DNA from: Tillus elongatus
Lineage: Eukaryota; Arthropoda; Insecta; Coleoptera; Cleridae
DNA length: 64,000 bases
Direction: 5' to 3'
Assembly (NCBI GenBank): GCA_964006375.1
Contig: OZ023266.1
Coordinates: 19,476,590 to 19,540,589 of the forward strand
Shown here: positions 10,605 to 22,844 of the stretch, one piece after another
Layout of the letters: each line of letters begins with the position of its first letter
Numbering within the stretch: the first letter of the stretch is position 1
Notes under the pieces: model-generated
Told to the model about the DNA's origin: nothing
The model's database searches: none
The model's input: only the letters and a program-made list of their open reading frames with translations
Position numbers and translations under genes: made by a program

Positions 10605-12225
10605 GTGATACTTATTACTTTTTAAGGTTCTGCGGCAACTAGCTACATAAATTCCTGAAGCACTTGCTCAGTTTCCTGAGATTCAAAATTGGTTCCATTG
10701 CGACGTGACCCAGGAGAGCTACCTGATTACCTTCATTACGTACGATCTGCTCACCATGATTATTTCTGTTGCTACCGATCCAGTTTCACAAAATGTATGC
10801 ATTAAATCCAGAACGTACCGATGCGAAGTGTTTTTCGCAGGATGACGATCATTAAAAAGCTGTGCTGCCTGTCGTACACAGTTGTCATTCTTTTAGAACA
10901 AACTAATTAATTCTAGTTTTTCAGCATTTGTATAAACCATTTTCATGAATTGGAATTCAATCGATTTTGTGATGATTTTACGGGATATTTACTTGCCTCG
11001 GTTAAAGTAAAACACATAAGAAAGTTAAATTGTTTGATTATTAAGAGATAAACTAAAAATCACAAAATAAAATATTTTTATCGAGAAATTATTTTAAAAA
11101 GTCGTCAGATAACGCCCAAAATGCTTCGAAATGTTCGTTCGGAAGTGGAGTAATGATTTTATAATTGTATGGGAGTGGAGGGACCACTATTTGAACATTG
11201 TTCCGTTTTTAACTTTTACTGTTGGATATAAATCCTGACAGTATAAAGGTCAACAGTAACATCCACTCACCCAGACCCTAGCTTATAGTTTATCTTACAG
11301 ATTAATTAATTAGCAAAGATGAGATGCAAAAAAATGTCTCAGGTCAGTAGATAAAGATATATAATGAATACTTATTGTACGTTTGGTTCGTCTTATCCAA
11401 GGTCTCGTATTTATAAGTCCCTCAACTCAACACGCTGGAACTACACACATTGAATACTTCGAAATCTAGATAACTACCAAGTTACTAAGTTGCTAGGCTT
11501 ATAAAAACTCGTTAAGGAATTGGTTATCCAATTAAAAAGCAGGAGTAAAAGACAAATATCAGATTTAATTATTATAAAATGTGTGAATAATGTTAAAATT
11601 CTTTGCAGAAATAAGGTGAAAATAGCTAAAGCAAAAGATCATATACAACTTAAAATAATATGCTTAATTTTAATTAGGATTTAAAATTTAATTATTTCAG
11701 TATTTGCTATAATGATTTTCTGTAGTGATTTTCTGGCCAGATGTCTTTAGTGATAATTATTGAAAGCTGCTCGTTGGTTAAAAAAAATTAACTCTTGTTT
11801 TTGGCCGAAGGCTGATGTTAGTCATTTGTTTAGTTCTGATTATTAACTGAGGCAAATATTACAGAAATTCTCAAGAGTAGTGACAGCGCCTGGATTAGCC
11901 TTACTTATTCTTTAAGCAATTATACACAGTACTTAAGAACAAAATTAAATTAATTGTAAAGAAATCATTAGCACTAATACTATTAAAAATTGTTTAAGGA
12001 AGTTGCTATTCTATTCAAACTCACTGCTTAAAGTTTGCAAACACTGAATAATTTAACTTGATTTGACTTTTTTCTAAAGTTATCAGGTAAAAGGAAAGTT
12101 TATCTTCCTCAAGTTTTATGACCACTCAATAGGTTACAGGAAACTCACTTGTGTGGCGAAAGAAGTCTTCAGCTGGTAAAAGGGGTGAGGTCGAGCCTTT
12201 GATTTAGGCCCTGTGATTACGAGGC
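10605..12225. other. Intron sequence, nothing recognised
   Basis: About 1.6 kb of AT-rich sequence without coding stretches, inverted repeats or family blocks seen elsewhere in the window. It is likely old intron sequence or decayed repeats. Confidence 0.6.
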
Positions 12226-12239
12226 CTCTACGACGGCAA

Positions 12240-12940
12240 CTAAAAGAACTGTGGCTTAATTGAAAGCTTATGCCGCTCTACAAAAGCATCGGGACCGCTA
12301 GCAACAGGTGTCTGGACACGGGGAGCAGTGTTAGCTCCCAGAAGGCATGTAGCAAATTTACAGCAGCACGCTGATGCCGTTGGAAAGAGCTTAAAGTTGT
12401 TGTCAGAAGGTGACCGGTAAATGCAACAGATGAATTTAGTTGCAGCCCTGGGAGAGAGATTCATCCAAAGTATGTCTTTTCTTCCAGCTTCTAAATTGGG
12501 GAGTCTGGTGCAGGGTAGATTGCTACGGACGTATGCGCACACGCCTCCATGCAATCTAAAGGAAGTAAGGAGCTCATACCCCGGGAAATTAAGGTGATTA
12601 GTGGCTGTTTTGGCACTGATTTTAGTTTGGGTGAGGAAGAGGAGTTGGGGCCTATTAGCCTGGAGGAAATGGTGGACGGAGTTCAGGTTAGAATTTAGGC
12701 CACATATATTCGAGAAGGATATGTTAAATCTTAATGCCGGCGCCCCCTGCACACCCCTCTCCCGGAGATCTGAATAGAGGGATATTTTATTTCCGGAATA
12801 TTTTTGTTTATAAGAGAAACCGACTCATACACCAGAACCGGAAACGTCCGTTGGGACTTCACCGGCCGCTTGATGTAAGGGGTGGTACCTCCTCGGCGTG
12901 AAAAACATCCTTTACTATCACGTAAAGGAAAAGTCCACTA
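12240..12940 (-). mobile_element. Non-LTR retrotransposon (family B), 5' end with endonuclease fragment
   Basis: On the minus strand 12752-12240 encodes the start of an APE-type endonuclease: FSNICGLNSNLNSVHHFLQA, RPQLLFLTQTKIS, FPGYELLTSFRLHGGVCAYV, then IYRSPSDNNF. The coding stretch then runs into unrelated sequence. Upstream, 12760-12940 matches the presumed 5' region of the copy at 27731-29745 (AACCGGAAACGTCCGTTGGG, GGTGGTACCTCCTCGG). The 3' part of the element is missing here. Confidence 0.75.
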
Positions 12941-12943
12941 CCA

Positions 12944-12945
<2 letters not shown>

Positions 12946-13036
<91 letters not shown>
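12946..13036. repeat. (TA)n microsatellite
   Basis: Pure TA run at the 5' edge of the family B element. Confidence 0.97.
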
Positions 13037-13037
<1 letters not shown>

Positions 13038-14365
13038 GTTTGTCAAAATCCTACATTACATACGTGGCATTGAAATGTCAAAATGAGATAAGAGTACCAA
13101 TAAAAATATCAGTGCATAAAGATCCGTCCTTGTGTATCTGAAAACCACCTTGTGGTCAACTAAGATAATAAACTCGAATAAAATTCTTTAGGCGCGTGTG
13201 ACCTTCATATTAAGCAACCACTTTCTTTTATGTACTGGTCAACTAAATCATAAACAATAGTCACATATGTAGTTGTTGTTTTTTAGATAGAAGATGTTTA
13301 TGTTTATTTAGTGATAAGAGTTCCCAAATGTTTCGTTATACGAATTTTTTGATACGTATTGAACATGACCCAATAATTATCGTTTAGTATTATCGTGCGG
13401 TAGTAAAATTTATTAGTAATTCACGATGTGCCAGTGTCGAGGATTTTTTACATCATTAACACACGAAACAGTGTCCACTTTAAGGTCACAGTTAGGAAGG
13501 TCGTCTTGGAAGATACGCGTTTGGATTCTTAAGAGATGTAAAACGACATATGCTGGCGAACAGAATAATAAGGTGGGTATCTATTACATTTTCCAGTTAT
13601 CTGTGGCTAAGTGTTGCTTTCATACATAACTGTTGCCTATATACGGGGGTAATTCTGAAAATGTCTAGTGTTATAACGAGGTCATTAACTCTGATCGGCA
13701 AGTAGGCGTCCGATTCTGTATATTGTTTTTTGGATACTTTCTGGATAAGCATATAATTGATTCTTCGTTGTTTTTCATTGTTAAAAAACTTCGGGACGCA
13801 GCAAGTGCATTACGGTAGGGAATTTTCATAAGATTGAGATTTTGTCGCCTTAACCTTATACTGAAAGTAATTTAAAAAATCACTTATTTTACTATAAACT
13901 GTAAGGGGTACATTTTTGTATGTTTTTTTATTTAGTAAATATAATAAATATATTGAACGCAACCCTTCGATGACACAAGGTTACAACCCTTTTAGTAAGC
14001 AATAGAAGTAACCTATTATAATAATAACAATCGACTAACGGTCACATAATATAATTACATAGCTCAACAATCAATCACCAATCGATATATTAATTAGCAG
14101 TTGTGTTATCTACTTAAGAGTAATCATGCAAAAGCCAAAGGGTTATTACTTGTCAGAATGATGGCGAAGCCTTAATGTACGGGCGTAATGTGTCGGGCGA
14201 GCGGGTGCCAAAGCTGCCCAGTAACAAAATCACTAACCTGTAATTAAAAATATACCTAAACACACTATCGTTCATCTAAAGCACAATCTAATATATACGA
14301 GGGGCATTCAATCATTAGTTCAACTAACAATTATCTATTACACGCTCCACTGAGCGAATCAACAT
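13037..14365. other. Intron sequence with small repeat fragments
   Basis: Contains an antisense 3' end of the (TA)n-core repeat family at about 13795-13836 (GGGACGCAGCAAGTGCATTA) and a lone mariner-type end near 14296 (TATACGAGGGGCATTC). Otherwise it is AT-rich with no gene. Confidence 0.55.
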
Positions 14366-14369
14366 CAAT

Positions 14370-15665
14370 GACTATTTTTGCTTGAATGGTTGAGATCCTA
14401 TTTATATGATCGTCAGCAGATTGTTCAACTTGGTCATATTAGCTCTGGGTACCAACAGGGGTCTGTTCTTGGCCCACTGCTGTTTTTACTTTATATTAAT
14501 GACCTGTCTATGTTGAAAATTAAGGGTCATATGACTATCTATGCTGATGATATAACCATCTTGTGGAGTAGTGATAGTGTTGGAGCACTGGAGCGCACTG
14601 TGGCAGAGGATATGAAGATGATAGAAAACTGGTTCATTTCAAATCTGTTAACTTTGAATGTCTCTAAGACTAGTATCATGCATTTCAAATGTAGTCTGCC
14701 TGCTGTAACTCTAGCAGCTGAGGAACTTGGGAAGGAGAGCTGTGTTAGGTTTCTGGGACTATACATTGATCAATCGTTATAATTTGAAACACATATAAAT
14801 CATCTATGTAAAAAAGCTTCCATCAGGTTGTCACGCACTAAGAGTTGTTTCAAAAAGCTTGGACAAGAGTACATCTAGAAGTGTTTACTTCTCACTTGTG
14901 GAGTCCCATCTAAGGCATGGCATTTGTTACTGGGGCTCTTGTGCAGGTTATCTTTTCAATTCTGTAGTTATTCTGCAGAAAAGAGCCCTCCGATATTTGT
15001 GTGGGGTTAGTGTCCGTGACTCTTGTAGACCTTTATTTGTTTCTGAGCGGATATTGACCCTACCGTCTCTGTTTGTTTTGGAGACTGCATGCCTCATGCA
15101 TGAAAAATATAAAGATGAAATCAGTTCACTGTCTTCTCGTGATACAAGACAAAAGAACTGCATTCCTCTTCCTATACCGTCCACATCATTGTTAAAGAGG
15201 TCATTAATATATAATAGTAAGAATATATTTAACCAGATACCACTAAACTTGAGGAGGATTGGTGACATTGAAATTTTTAGGAAAGAGCTTACGGAATTTT
15301 TCATTGCAAAATGTTATTATTCAATAGTCGAATTTTGTAATGATGCACTATGACAGATTCGATTAATGTTGTTTGGGAGTTCATTTGGACTGCTTTCTGT
15401 ATATTGTGTGTTTATAATATATTGTTGGTTAGCTGTGTATTTATGTTTATATTGTTTTTATATTGTTATTTATATATAGTTGTACTAGTTACTTATGCAT
15501 TTATACTACTATTTGTTGTGAACTTATATTTTTGTGTTTTTATATTTTGACAACTTTTACTTTTATATGTTAACTTTGCTTGTCAATAAGATATTTATCT
15601 TTGGACAATAAAGCACCTATCTATCTATCTATCTATCTATCTATATATCTATCTATCTATCTATT
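14370..15665 (+). mobile_element. CR1-like non-LTR retrotransposon, 5'-truncated, with (CTAT)n tail
   Basis: The coding part 14378-15353 has one in-frame TAA at about 14780 and a frameshift. It contains LRSYLYDRQQIV, the RT motif GSVLGPLLFLLYINDL and the catalytic box MTIYADDITIL, then the thumb and C-terminal region (YWGSCAGYLFNSVVILQKRALR, FNQIPLNLRRIG). The 3'UTR ends GGACAATAAAGCACC followed by (CTAT)n to about 15665. A microsatellite tail in place of poly(A) is typical of CR1-like elements. The 5' half is missing. Confidence 0.85.
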
Positions 15666-16347
15666 TATACTCAAAGCTCCACTGAGCAACCTAACATTAA
15701 GAGCAGTTTCGACATAACGCTCCACTGAGCAACTCTCACATTAATAGCAGTTCCTACTCAAGGCTCCACATTATAATCTCTCAACAGCGCACATCAGTGC
15801 CTCAGAACTGCTTCTCAACAATGTCTCTAAATGCTCAACCATTAGTTTCTCAAACAATAATTACTCAAGTAGTTACTCACACGATAGTTACTCAAATAAT
15901 AATAATTACTTAACCGATAGTTTAGCTTGTGGTTTAATTGGGTGCCGTACCCGACACTAGGTCCGTGCCGGCTTCCATGTGTGCAATGAGGTACAGTTCA
16001 ATGCCTCACCTAGAGTGCTCGTTACTGTTAGAGTTGGATACCGAGAAGTGCAATGTGCACAACGATGCACACTCCAGGATGCGCCCTTCTCCAAGTACCC
16101 CAACTCCTACACTGGGACTGACCGTGCAATGAGACCAACGAGCGAACTGACCACAGTGTCTCGGTCAAGCTACCAGATCGACCAAAATGCAACAACGGTA
16201 CCACCGTGAATACTGAGAAGTGCAATGGACGCATCGGAGCATTCTCTACGATGAGTCCTCTCCAATGTCGACGGGAGTAGGTGGGATGGATACCTAGAGC
16301 GAGCTCAGCTGTATCCCTACCGAAATCCATCGATGCAAACAAACAGC
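15666..16347. other. Low-complexity intron sequence flanking a hAT element
   Basis: 15666-15905 has repeated variants of GCTCCACTGAGC and TTACTCAA; one GCTCCACTGAGC also lies left of the CR1-like fragment, so that fragment inserted into this sequence. 15906-16347 has more balanced base composition and no gene was recognised. Confidence 0.5.
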
Positions 16348-18478
16348 TAGTGATGGGTCGTTATTTAACTGTCTGTTATTTTTAAACGGTTGTCGAGCCG
16401 CAACGGTAACCACCAGTTATGGATTTATAAAAATAACAGGAACAAAATAACGCTTTTTACACTAAACTAGAATTCGTACTCGTATCTGTTTCAGTTCCAC
16501 TGCAGCTAGGTTCGATGAATAAGCATCGGTTTTCATCGGCAACTGTTAAATTTAACTATTTAACGGGATGAATGGACATGCGACTGGGAATGATAAATAT
16601 GTTTGGATATGCTGGTCCCCTGTGGGTCCGGGGACTAACTAAAAGAATAGGCCCAAGGTAACTCCTGCCTGTCGTAAAAGGCGACTAATTGGAATTAAAC
16701 ACTGGCGGGGGTCTTGTCCATGTGGGCCTGGAGGGAGGCGGATATCTCTGGGGAGTGATGTACACCCGGATTTTGAGGCCTCCACTCTGGGCGTATAAAT
16801 GGATGGTTGCCCGCGCTTGGTTGTTACTCGGGAGCGGGGTTCCGGATGGGTGCCGCCTTGGGTTGAGTGCTGGCGGGTGTCGTGTGTCTAGACGACCCGG
16901 AGGGAGTTGACAGTTCTGATGAGTGGTAAACACCCGGAGTTTGAGGCCCCCACTGTGTGCTTCGGAACGGACGGACGGCCTCGCTGAGGCGATGCTCGGG
17001 AGCGGGGCTCGATAGGATGTCGCCTTGAGTCTAGCACTGGTGGGTGTCGGGTCTAGACGAACCCAGAGGAGAGCTGAGATCTTTAGGGGTGGAATAAAAC
17101 TAAGGGTTGAGGCCTCTTCTGTGAGCTTCGAAACGGACAAACGACCTCACTTGGATGCTGCTCGGATGCAGGACTTCATAATACTGCACCGAGTCAAACA
17201 CTGACGGATGTCTGGTCCAAACGAACTCGGAGAGAGGTTATCTCTCTTTGAGCTTTGATACGGGCAAGCGACTTCGCTCAGATGGCAGTACATCTGTCAA
17301 ACAAAGTTTCACCTCGCAGGTTGTCTCCTGTCGGAAGCTCGATTTGTTGGGTGAAATTTAAGCTAACGCTGGCAGGTGTTGGGCCTGGACGAACCCGGAG
17401 GTGGCTGAGGTCTCTAGGGGTGGATTACACCTGGAGACTTGGGCCTACTCTGTGAGCATCGATACAGGCTAGACCCCGCCTGGATGCTGCTCGAGGGCGG
17501 GACTTCATGATACCGCCTCGAGTCAATGAAATACTGGCGGGGGTCTGGTGCAGGTGAGGCTGGGGGGAGGCAGACATCTGCGGGGAGTGATATGCACCCG
17601 GGGTTTGGCGCCTCCACTGTGGCCTCAGAGACTGACAATTGGCCTCGCTTGGTTGTTACTCGGGCGCGGGGTTCCAGATGATACCGCCCTGGATTGAGCC
17701 CTGGCGTGTGTCGTATGTCCAGACGTCCCGGGGGGCTCTGATCTCTGATGAGTGGTAAACACCCGAAGTTTGGAGCCCATACTGTGTGCTACGAAACGGA
17801 CGGACGACCTCGCTGGGGCGACGCTCGGGAGCGGGACTCGATGGGATGTTGCCTTGAGTCTTAACACTGTTAGGTGTCAGGTTTGGAAGAGCCTGAGGGG
17901 AGCTGAGATCTCTAGGGTTGGATTAAAACTGGAGATCAGATGCTGCTCGAGAGCGGAACTTCATGATACCGCCTCGAGGCGAACACTGACGGATGCCGGG
18001 TCCAGACGAACTCAGAGAGAGGTTATCTCTCTTTGAGCTTCGAAACGGGCAAGCGACTTCAGTCAGATGGCAGTACACCTGCCAAACAAACTTTCACCCT
18101 CAAGAAAAGATCGACTCCCTCAGGGAGCTGGAATTGATGGGTGAAATCTAAATAATTAGACGTGAGCCACAATAGACCTAAGGTCGCGATGGAGGGACTG
18201 GAATAGCCCACTCACAATAAAATCTAAATCTAATATAATGGGTATGCCATGCAGTATAGAGCGGACTTAACTTCATAACATATTACTTAACAGGTAACAC
18301 GTTATTTATACTAGTGTGCTCGCTCTCGCTCACAGCTTTGGGAATGTAGGATACTGTCGATCGACTATCCAGTTCAAAATAACAGATAAATAACTGAACC
18401 TGTTATTTTCAACGGTTATTATGAAATAACGTAAACGGCTTCACCCTCAGTAGAAAATAACGGTTTTGCCCATGACTA
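16348..18478. mobile_element. hAT-type MITE, split by a retroposon
   Basis: The left end TAGTGATGGGTCGTTATTT and the right end AACGGTTTTGCCCATGACTA are imperfect inverted repeats of hAT type. They are flanked by an 8-bp duplication, CAAACAGC (16340-16347) and CAAACAAC (18479-18486), with one mismatch. The element proper is about 500 bp and has repeated CGTTATTT blocks near both ends and no transposase. The rest (16612-18240) is a later insertion. Confidence 0.75.
16612..18240 (+). mobile_element. Tandem-unit noncoding retroposon, copy 1
   Basis: The 5' end CCCCTGTGGGTCCGGGGA (a CCCC/GGGG hairpin) is followed by GACTAACTAAAAGAATAGGC. Then come about nine degenerate ~165-bp units, each with a CGAAACGGACAAACGACC-like start and a TCTAGACGAACCCGGAGG-like middle. 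Unit starts near 16790, 16953, 17119, 17246, 17449, 17618, 17782 and 18036 show an A-B-C-D-E order that restarts after about 830 bp. The 3' end is CCCACTCACAATAAAATCTA followed by CTAATATAAT. No reading frame spans it. It sits inside the hAT MITE. Confidence 0.7.
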
Positions 18479-18486
18479 CAAACAAC

Positions 18487-19880
18487 CGTCTTACGGTTAC
18501 GTAACCTGGGACTAAAAACCCAACGCCTCTACCAGTATGACGCCCTACTGGGTGAGCAAACAGCGAAGGTGTCCCTCACACCTTCCAAACTATCATCAAT
18601 TTACTTTCAAACAGACTCTACTTTATTTACTCTAAACAAACTGACATAATTCAACTCTTACTTAATTTATGCATATTGACTTAACCTCGTATAAGTAACA
18701 AACCTAATTTAAACTTGGATAATTCTTAAATTATTTCATAAAGCCCCTTTATTTAAATCAGATAATTACTTCTCAATTTATAACTTAGCCTCGTATAAAT
18801 AACAAACCTAATTTAAACTCAGCTACACTTTATTTTCATATAAGTTAGTTATTAAATGATTACCTAAAACCACTCTTACATCATATGCTTATTGGAATTA
18901 CTTCTCAATTTATAATTAGGCAAAGAATAGCTGTACAATAAACAAACGAATATGCATTATGTGAGAGGACTCACCTGAAGTACAAAAATAATGGACACAC
19001 CACTAAACATACTGCAACTAACACGTTTAACGGTACGATGGCTAATGCATTCTTTATGTTAAACTAGATGATAGACAAAAACGTTACCGAGAAGGTTTCT
19101 TCGCACTAGTTCTCAAGTGTATAGATAATTGAGGTGTGGATACTGTGAGGCCCTTGAATCTAAGAAATGTATAGTATTAAACGCTATCTGAACTACATTG
19201 TAACTCCGCAGCATGAACTCAATTAACCTTATGTACCCCAGGAATATTTTTGTGTAACCCTCGTGTGTACTTATTGCCAATGGGAAGGTCGATAAATTCA
19301 GTTATATTTTTGTTCTTTGGTTTGTAGCAGTCATCATAAAGCGTGGACATGATGTAATTTAGCAAGAGTATAGAATAATATACAATACAAATTAATGTAG
19401 GTAATAAATCACTTTGCTTCCCAAACAGATAATGCTTACAAAGTTCATAATTTTAGATGTATGTTGCTGTGTTATCAGTCAGTAAATTTCCATGTAACAT
19501 TATTCTTCAAGATAATAAACATTGTGTAGTTGATGCATGAAGTTTAAATTGTTTATTACAAATGCTAAATCGCAATCATCCAAGCAAATGTTTTGAATAT
19601 TGCCAAATTCTCAACATATGAACTATACCTAAAATTAGCTAAAATATTGCTACTGGTATTTTGCAATTGAAAGTATTACGAAAATCTAGAATTTAAAATT
19701 ATTTTCAAAAAGTCCGGCGACAGCATGTGCGTTGCCATAAAAGTCTTTAAAAGTATAATAACTCAATTTTCCATTAACCTAGGAACTTAAATTTTCTTAT
19801 TAACTTGAGTACTATTTCTGATGTCGCCCAGTGTTTCCTTGGTTTTCGTTTCTCTTGCCCAGTATTTTCCCCAACTGTCT
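18487..19880. other. Intron sequence with local duplication
   Basis: AT-rich. A ~45-bp block (CCTCGTATAA.TAACAAACCT) occurs at about 18688 and again about 105 bp further on, and the ATTACTTCTCAATTTATAA block is also doubled. An antisense 3'-end fragment of the (TA)n-core family lies near 19711-19740. No gene seen. Confidence 0.5.
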
Positions 19881-19888
19881 TTAAACTG

Positions 19889-20130
<242 letters not shown>

Positions 20131-22090
20131 GTCTTTAGGATCACTAAAAAAGTTGTGAATGACTCACATGTAGTGCGTTCGGACTTCCAAAGATTCACCA
20201 GCTGGCCTGGACTTACACCTGAGGTTCCATAGGTATTAATTTTCCTGCAGACGGAATGTGGAAACTGCACAAGGTAACATCGGTATTTAGCGCTTACCAT
20301 AGGCGCTTAATTTCCCCAGAAGCGGAGTCAGCAACTGGTAGAAAAGGCTGGCAGAGGTGAAGACAGGAAGAGAGTGTAGGTGCAATGTACAATCAAGAGA
20401 CTAGGCAGACACTAGGGTTGAAACTTGATGTACTTGAATCGGAACGGCAAAACTGTATTTTAACGGCAAATACTGAAATAAAGGTATGTTTGAACGTATA
20501 CGGAAAAATCCGACATAAAGGCAAACTTGAAACTGAGACTGAAATTGAAAGCTTGAACTTGAAAACTCAAAACCGTTTACTTGAAAGTGTTCACTTGAAA
20601 CTACGCCAAAAACTTGTCACTGCACTAAGACGTTTATTGAAAACTGACGGTTAAATCCATTTTTCTTTCAAGCGGGATGTTATAATAGACTAAACCAAAC
20701 TGAAACTATTTGCAGCACTTGCACGACAATTATACTAGGCGTATATGCCTTGCGGAAGTCACGTTTTACTACATTGCCTGATAGAAAAATCTCCTCAACT
20801 GAACGCGGGAGGTAGCGTAGATCTTGCTTCTGTCGTGTCTGTCGGCAGACCCCCAGATCCTGGCATTGCAGGCGCTTAAGTAGCCACTTGGATTTGTTCC
20901 ATGCGTCGATTTCTGCTGGTGATTTTCTGGCTCTCCCTAGTTACCCATCTACCTCCATGTGCATGAGAGAGATGCAGAGATGCATGTGTTTGACGTCACT
21001 TTCCGCAGACCCAAGTCGGAGCTTCGCAGTTCCAACGGTCTTGCGACCAGTATATGTCAAATCTATTTTATTGCTTAACGATAGCGCTGCCTTGGCGGCC
21101 TTTCTTTCAGTTGTCGGCGTGTCTCATCAATTTCCGATTTTATGACTCTCGTCATCTTTGTTATTACGTCATTGTGGAGTAAATATTCATCTCTGCAACG
21201 ATATTCTCCTGCTTCTTGATTTCCACTTTACAAACATCTTAGTAGGAAATTGTAATAAATAACGATCTTTTTCCTTGAGGCAAATATTCCGTCTGTTGAT
21301 ACTTTAATTTAACGTATATAAAGGAAATGCAGTAAGAGCACTACGATGGTAATTGTCAATAGCGAATTTTCAATAATCTTTTCAAAACCAAAACTTTAAT
21401 TGCTCTTCAAAAATAAAGTCACCTTCTCTTATTTGAGCTTCCTTTGAGGTTCTCGTTATGTTAGTAAGCGAGTTACGGTAATGAATAAAACATAACCGTT
21501 ACAAACTATATACCAAATTCGAAGACGATACGTCAATTCGTTTTTAAGCGTTCTTAAGTTATTGTGGCTACAGACAGACATACAGACAAAAAATTTTCGT
21601 TCCCAAATCATGTTTTCGATATGTTTTGACACTTTTTACGACGTTTAAGCGATTTTTTTTACAAATTTTTGTCGCTGATGTCATACTTCCACACGTATCG
21701 ACGATGTGGAATTAATTATCGATGAGTTTGACTGTCAACCTTCTCATTGATCATGCATTTTTTCTGCACATGTTTTTGTTTAAAATAGTGCGTTACTTGT
21801 TTGTTATTTTTATGAACTTTTATTAAACCGTATGTGACATGCCATTGTGGTTGCATAGACATTTTGTTTATCAAACACCTACAATTGGTAGGTATGGATG
21901 TAGTTATGTAGTTATTAGTTAATTAGCAAAATAAATGCATGCATGTCGAATACAACTATGCATTATTTCATTTAGGTTGGCTAACGCCGCTTACGACTAG
22001 GTAGCTCACTGTTTACTCCAAAATAATCAAAGTAGCTCATAACATTGAAAAGGTTGGCGACCACCCCTATAAACTAGAATAGGAGTAGCT
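20131..22090. other. Intron sequence, no gene recognised
   Basis: A short open stretch at 20385-20654 (89 codons) is lysine/leucine-rich with repeated CTTGAAACTGA-like blocks and no family resemblance. About 20750-21180 has more balanced base composition, like decayed transposon sequence, but no motif could be named. 21530-21650 carries the ACAGACAGACATACAGAC motif common in insect repeats. Confidence 0.5.
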
Positions 22091-22094
22091 GGAA

Positions 22095-22420
22095 CCGTTC
22101 GAGAAGTGGGTAATTTGACATTAAAAGCTTGCGCTTTTCGACTAAAACGTGTTGCTGATTAAAGATCACAAGCGGAGGTACTCACGAAGCAATTTTTAAG
22201 GAGCAATGTCGATCTCTAGCCTTTCTCCTGTGGCTGAAAGAAATAAGATTGGCCATGATAGCTCAATCTCTTATAAGACTGACTGCTCGTTTCTGAATCG
22301 AATCTAGGAGGGACAAGTTTGTCTTTTGGGCAGCACCCCTAGACATGAGAAGAATATTCCAATTGTGGTCGTATAATACGTGCTTTATACAGCGTCACAA
22401 GCTGCTATGATAAAAACATA
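22095..22420 (-). pseudogene. Non-LTR reverse transcriptase C-terminal fragment
   Basis: On the minus strand, frames give LVTLYKARIIRPQLEYSSHV-like sequence followed by WG and KTNLSLLDSIQKRAV, the LYK..VRP.LEY...VW...... L..IQ.RA pattern at the end of non-LTR RTs. It is short and frameshifted. Confidence 0.55.
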
Positions 22421-22552
22421 GTTATTAAATGCGTTCTTAAATTTTCTTTGCATATTTTTCCAATAATTTATTTACTTGACTTTCTAGCTGATTAATAATA
22501 AATTATATGCTGATTATTGTAGGAGTGTCATTATTTGTTTTTTTTCTTTCAG

Positions 22553-22660
22553 GCAAGAGATGGTCAGTTATTTGACATCAAAGAAAATGCTCCTGAGGTC
22601 ATTATTCCCAAAAAGCGCCCTTTTATGGGATTAAGCTGTGAGAGCTGTACAACAATTCGG
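22553..22660 (+). CDS. mino: GPAT1/minotaur coding exon 2
   Basis: Acceptor TTTTTTCTTTCAG, donor GTAAGT, 36 codons in phase 0. It encodes ARDGQLFDIKENAPEV, then KKRPFMGLSCESCTTIR. The RPFxGLxCxxCT motif with two cysteines is a conserved N-terminal signature of GPAT1 proteins ahead of the acyltransferase domain. The last codon joins exon 3 in phase 0 to give CTTIR-DSLVNKTTERLALKNI, matching the spacing to the LGLRNVI-type segment of the family. Confidence 0.92.
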
Positions 22661-22844
22661 GTAAGTCCTTTATCTAAATTTGTTACAGAAAATATGTTTT
22701 AGTTATAATGTTAACCTGATTTTGTTGCCTCAGTATAAAGCAAAGACATTCATTGCCATTCGAATGTGATTTCTAAACTTAGCGGCCTGTACAGCATAAG
22801 CAAACCCATTTATAGCTTATCCCTCGACAAGAAAATGTTCTATT

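Noticed and set aside
16630..16690. Possible ribosomal RNA piece (GGGACTAACTAAAAGAATAG, CTGCCTGTCGTAAAAGGCGAC)
   Set aside because: It is the 5' end of all three tandem-unit retroposon copies and I could not match it to a known rRNA segment.
16685..17140. Several proline/arginine-rich open frames in the tandem-unit retroposons (also 35473-35817, 36413-36751)
   Set aside because: Frames differ between units and between copies, so there is no conserved protein.
20385..20654. 89-codon open stretch rich in Lys, Leu and Glu
   Set aside because: Made of short CTTGAAACTGA-like repeats; no splice context, no similarity, and probably chance in repeat sequence.
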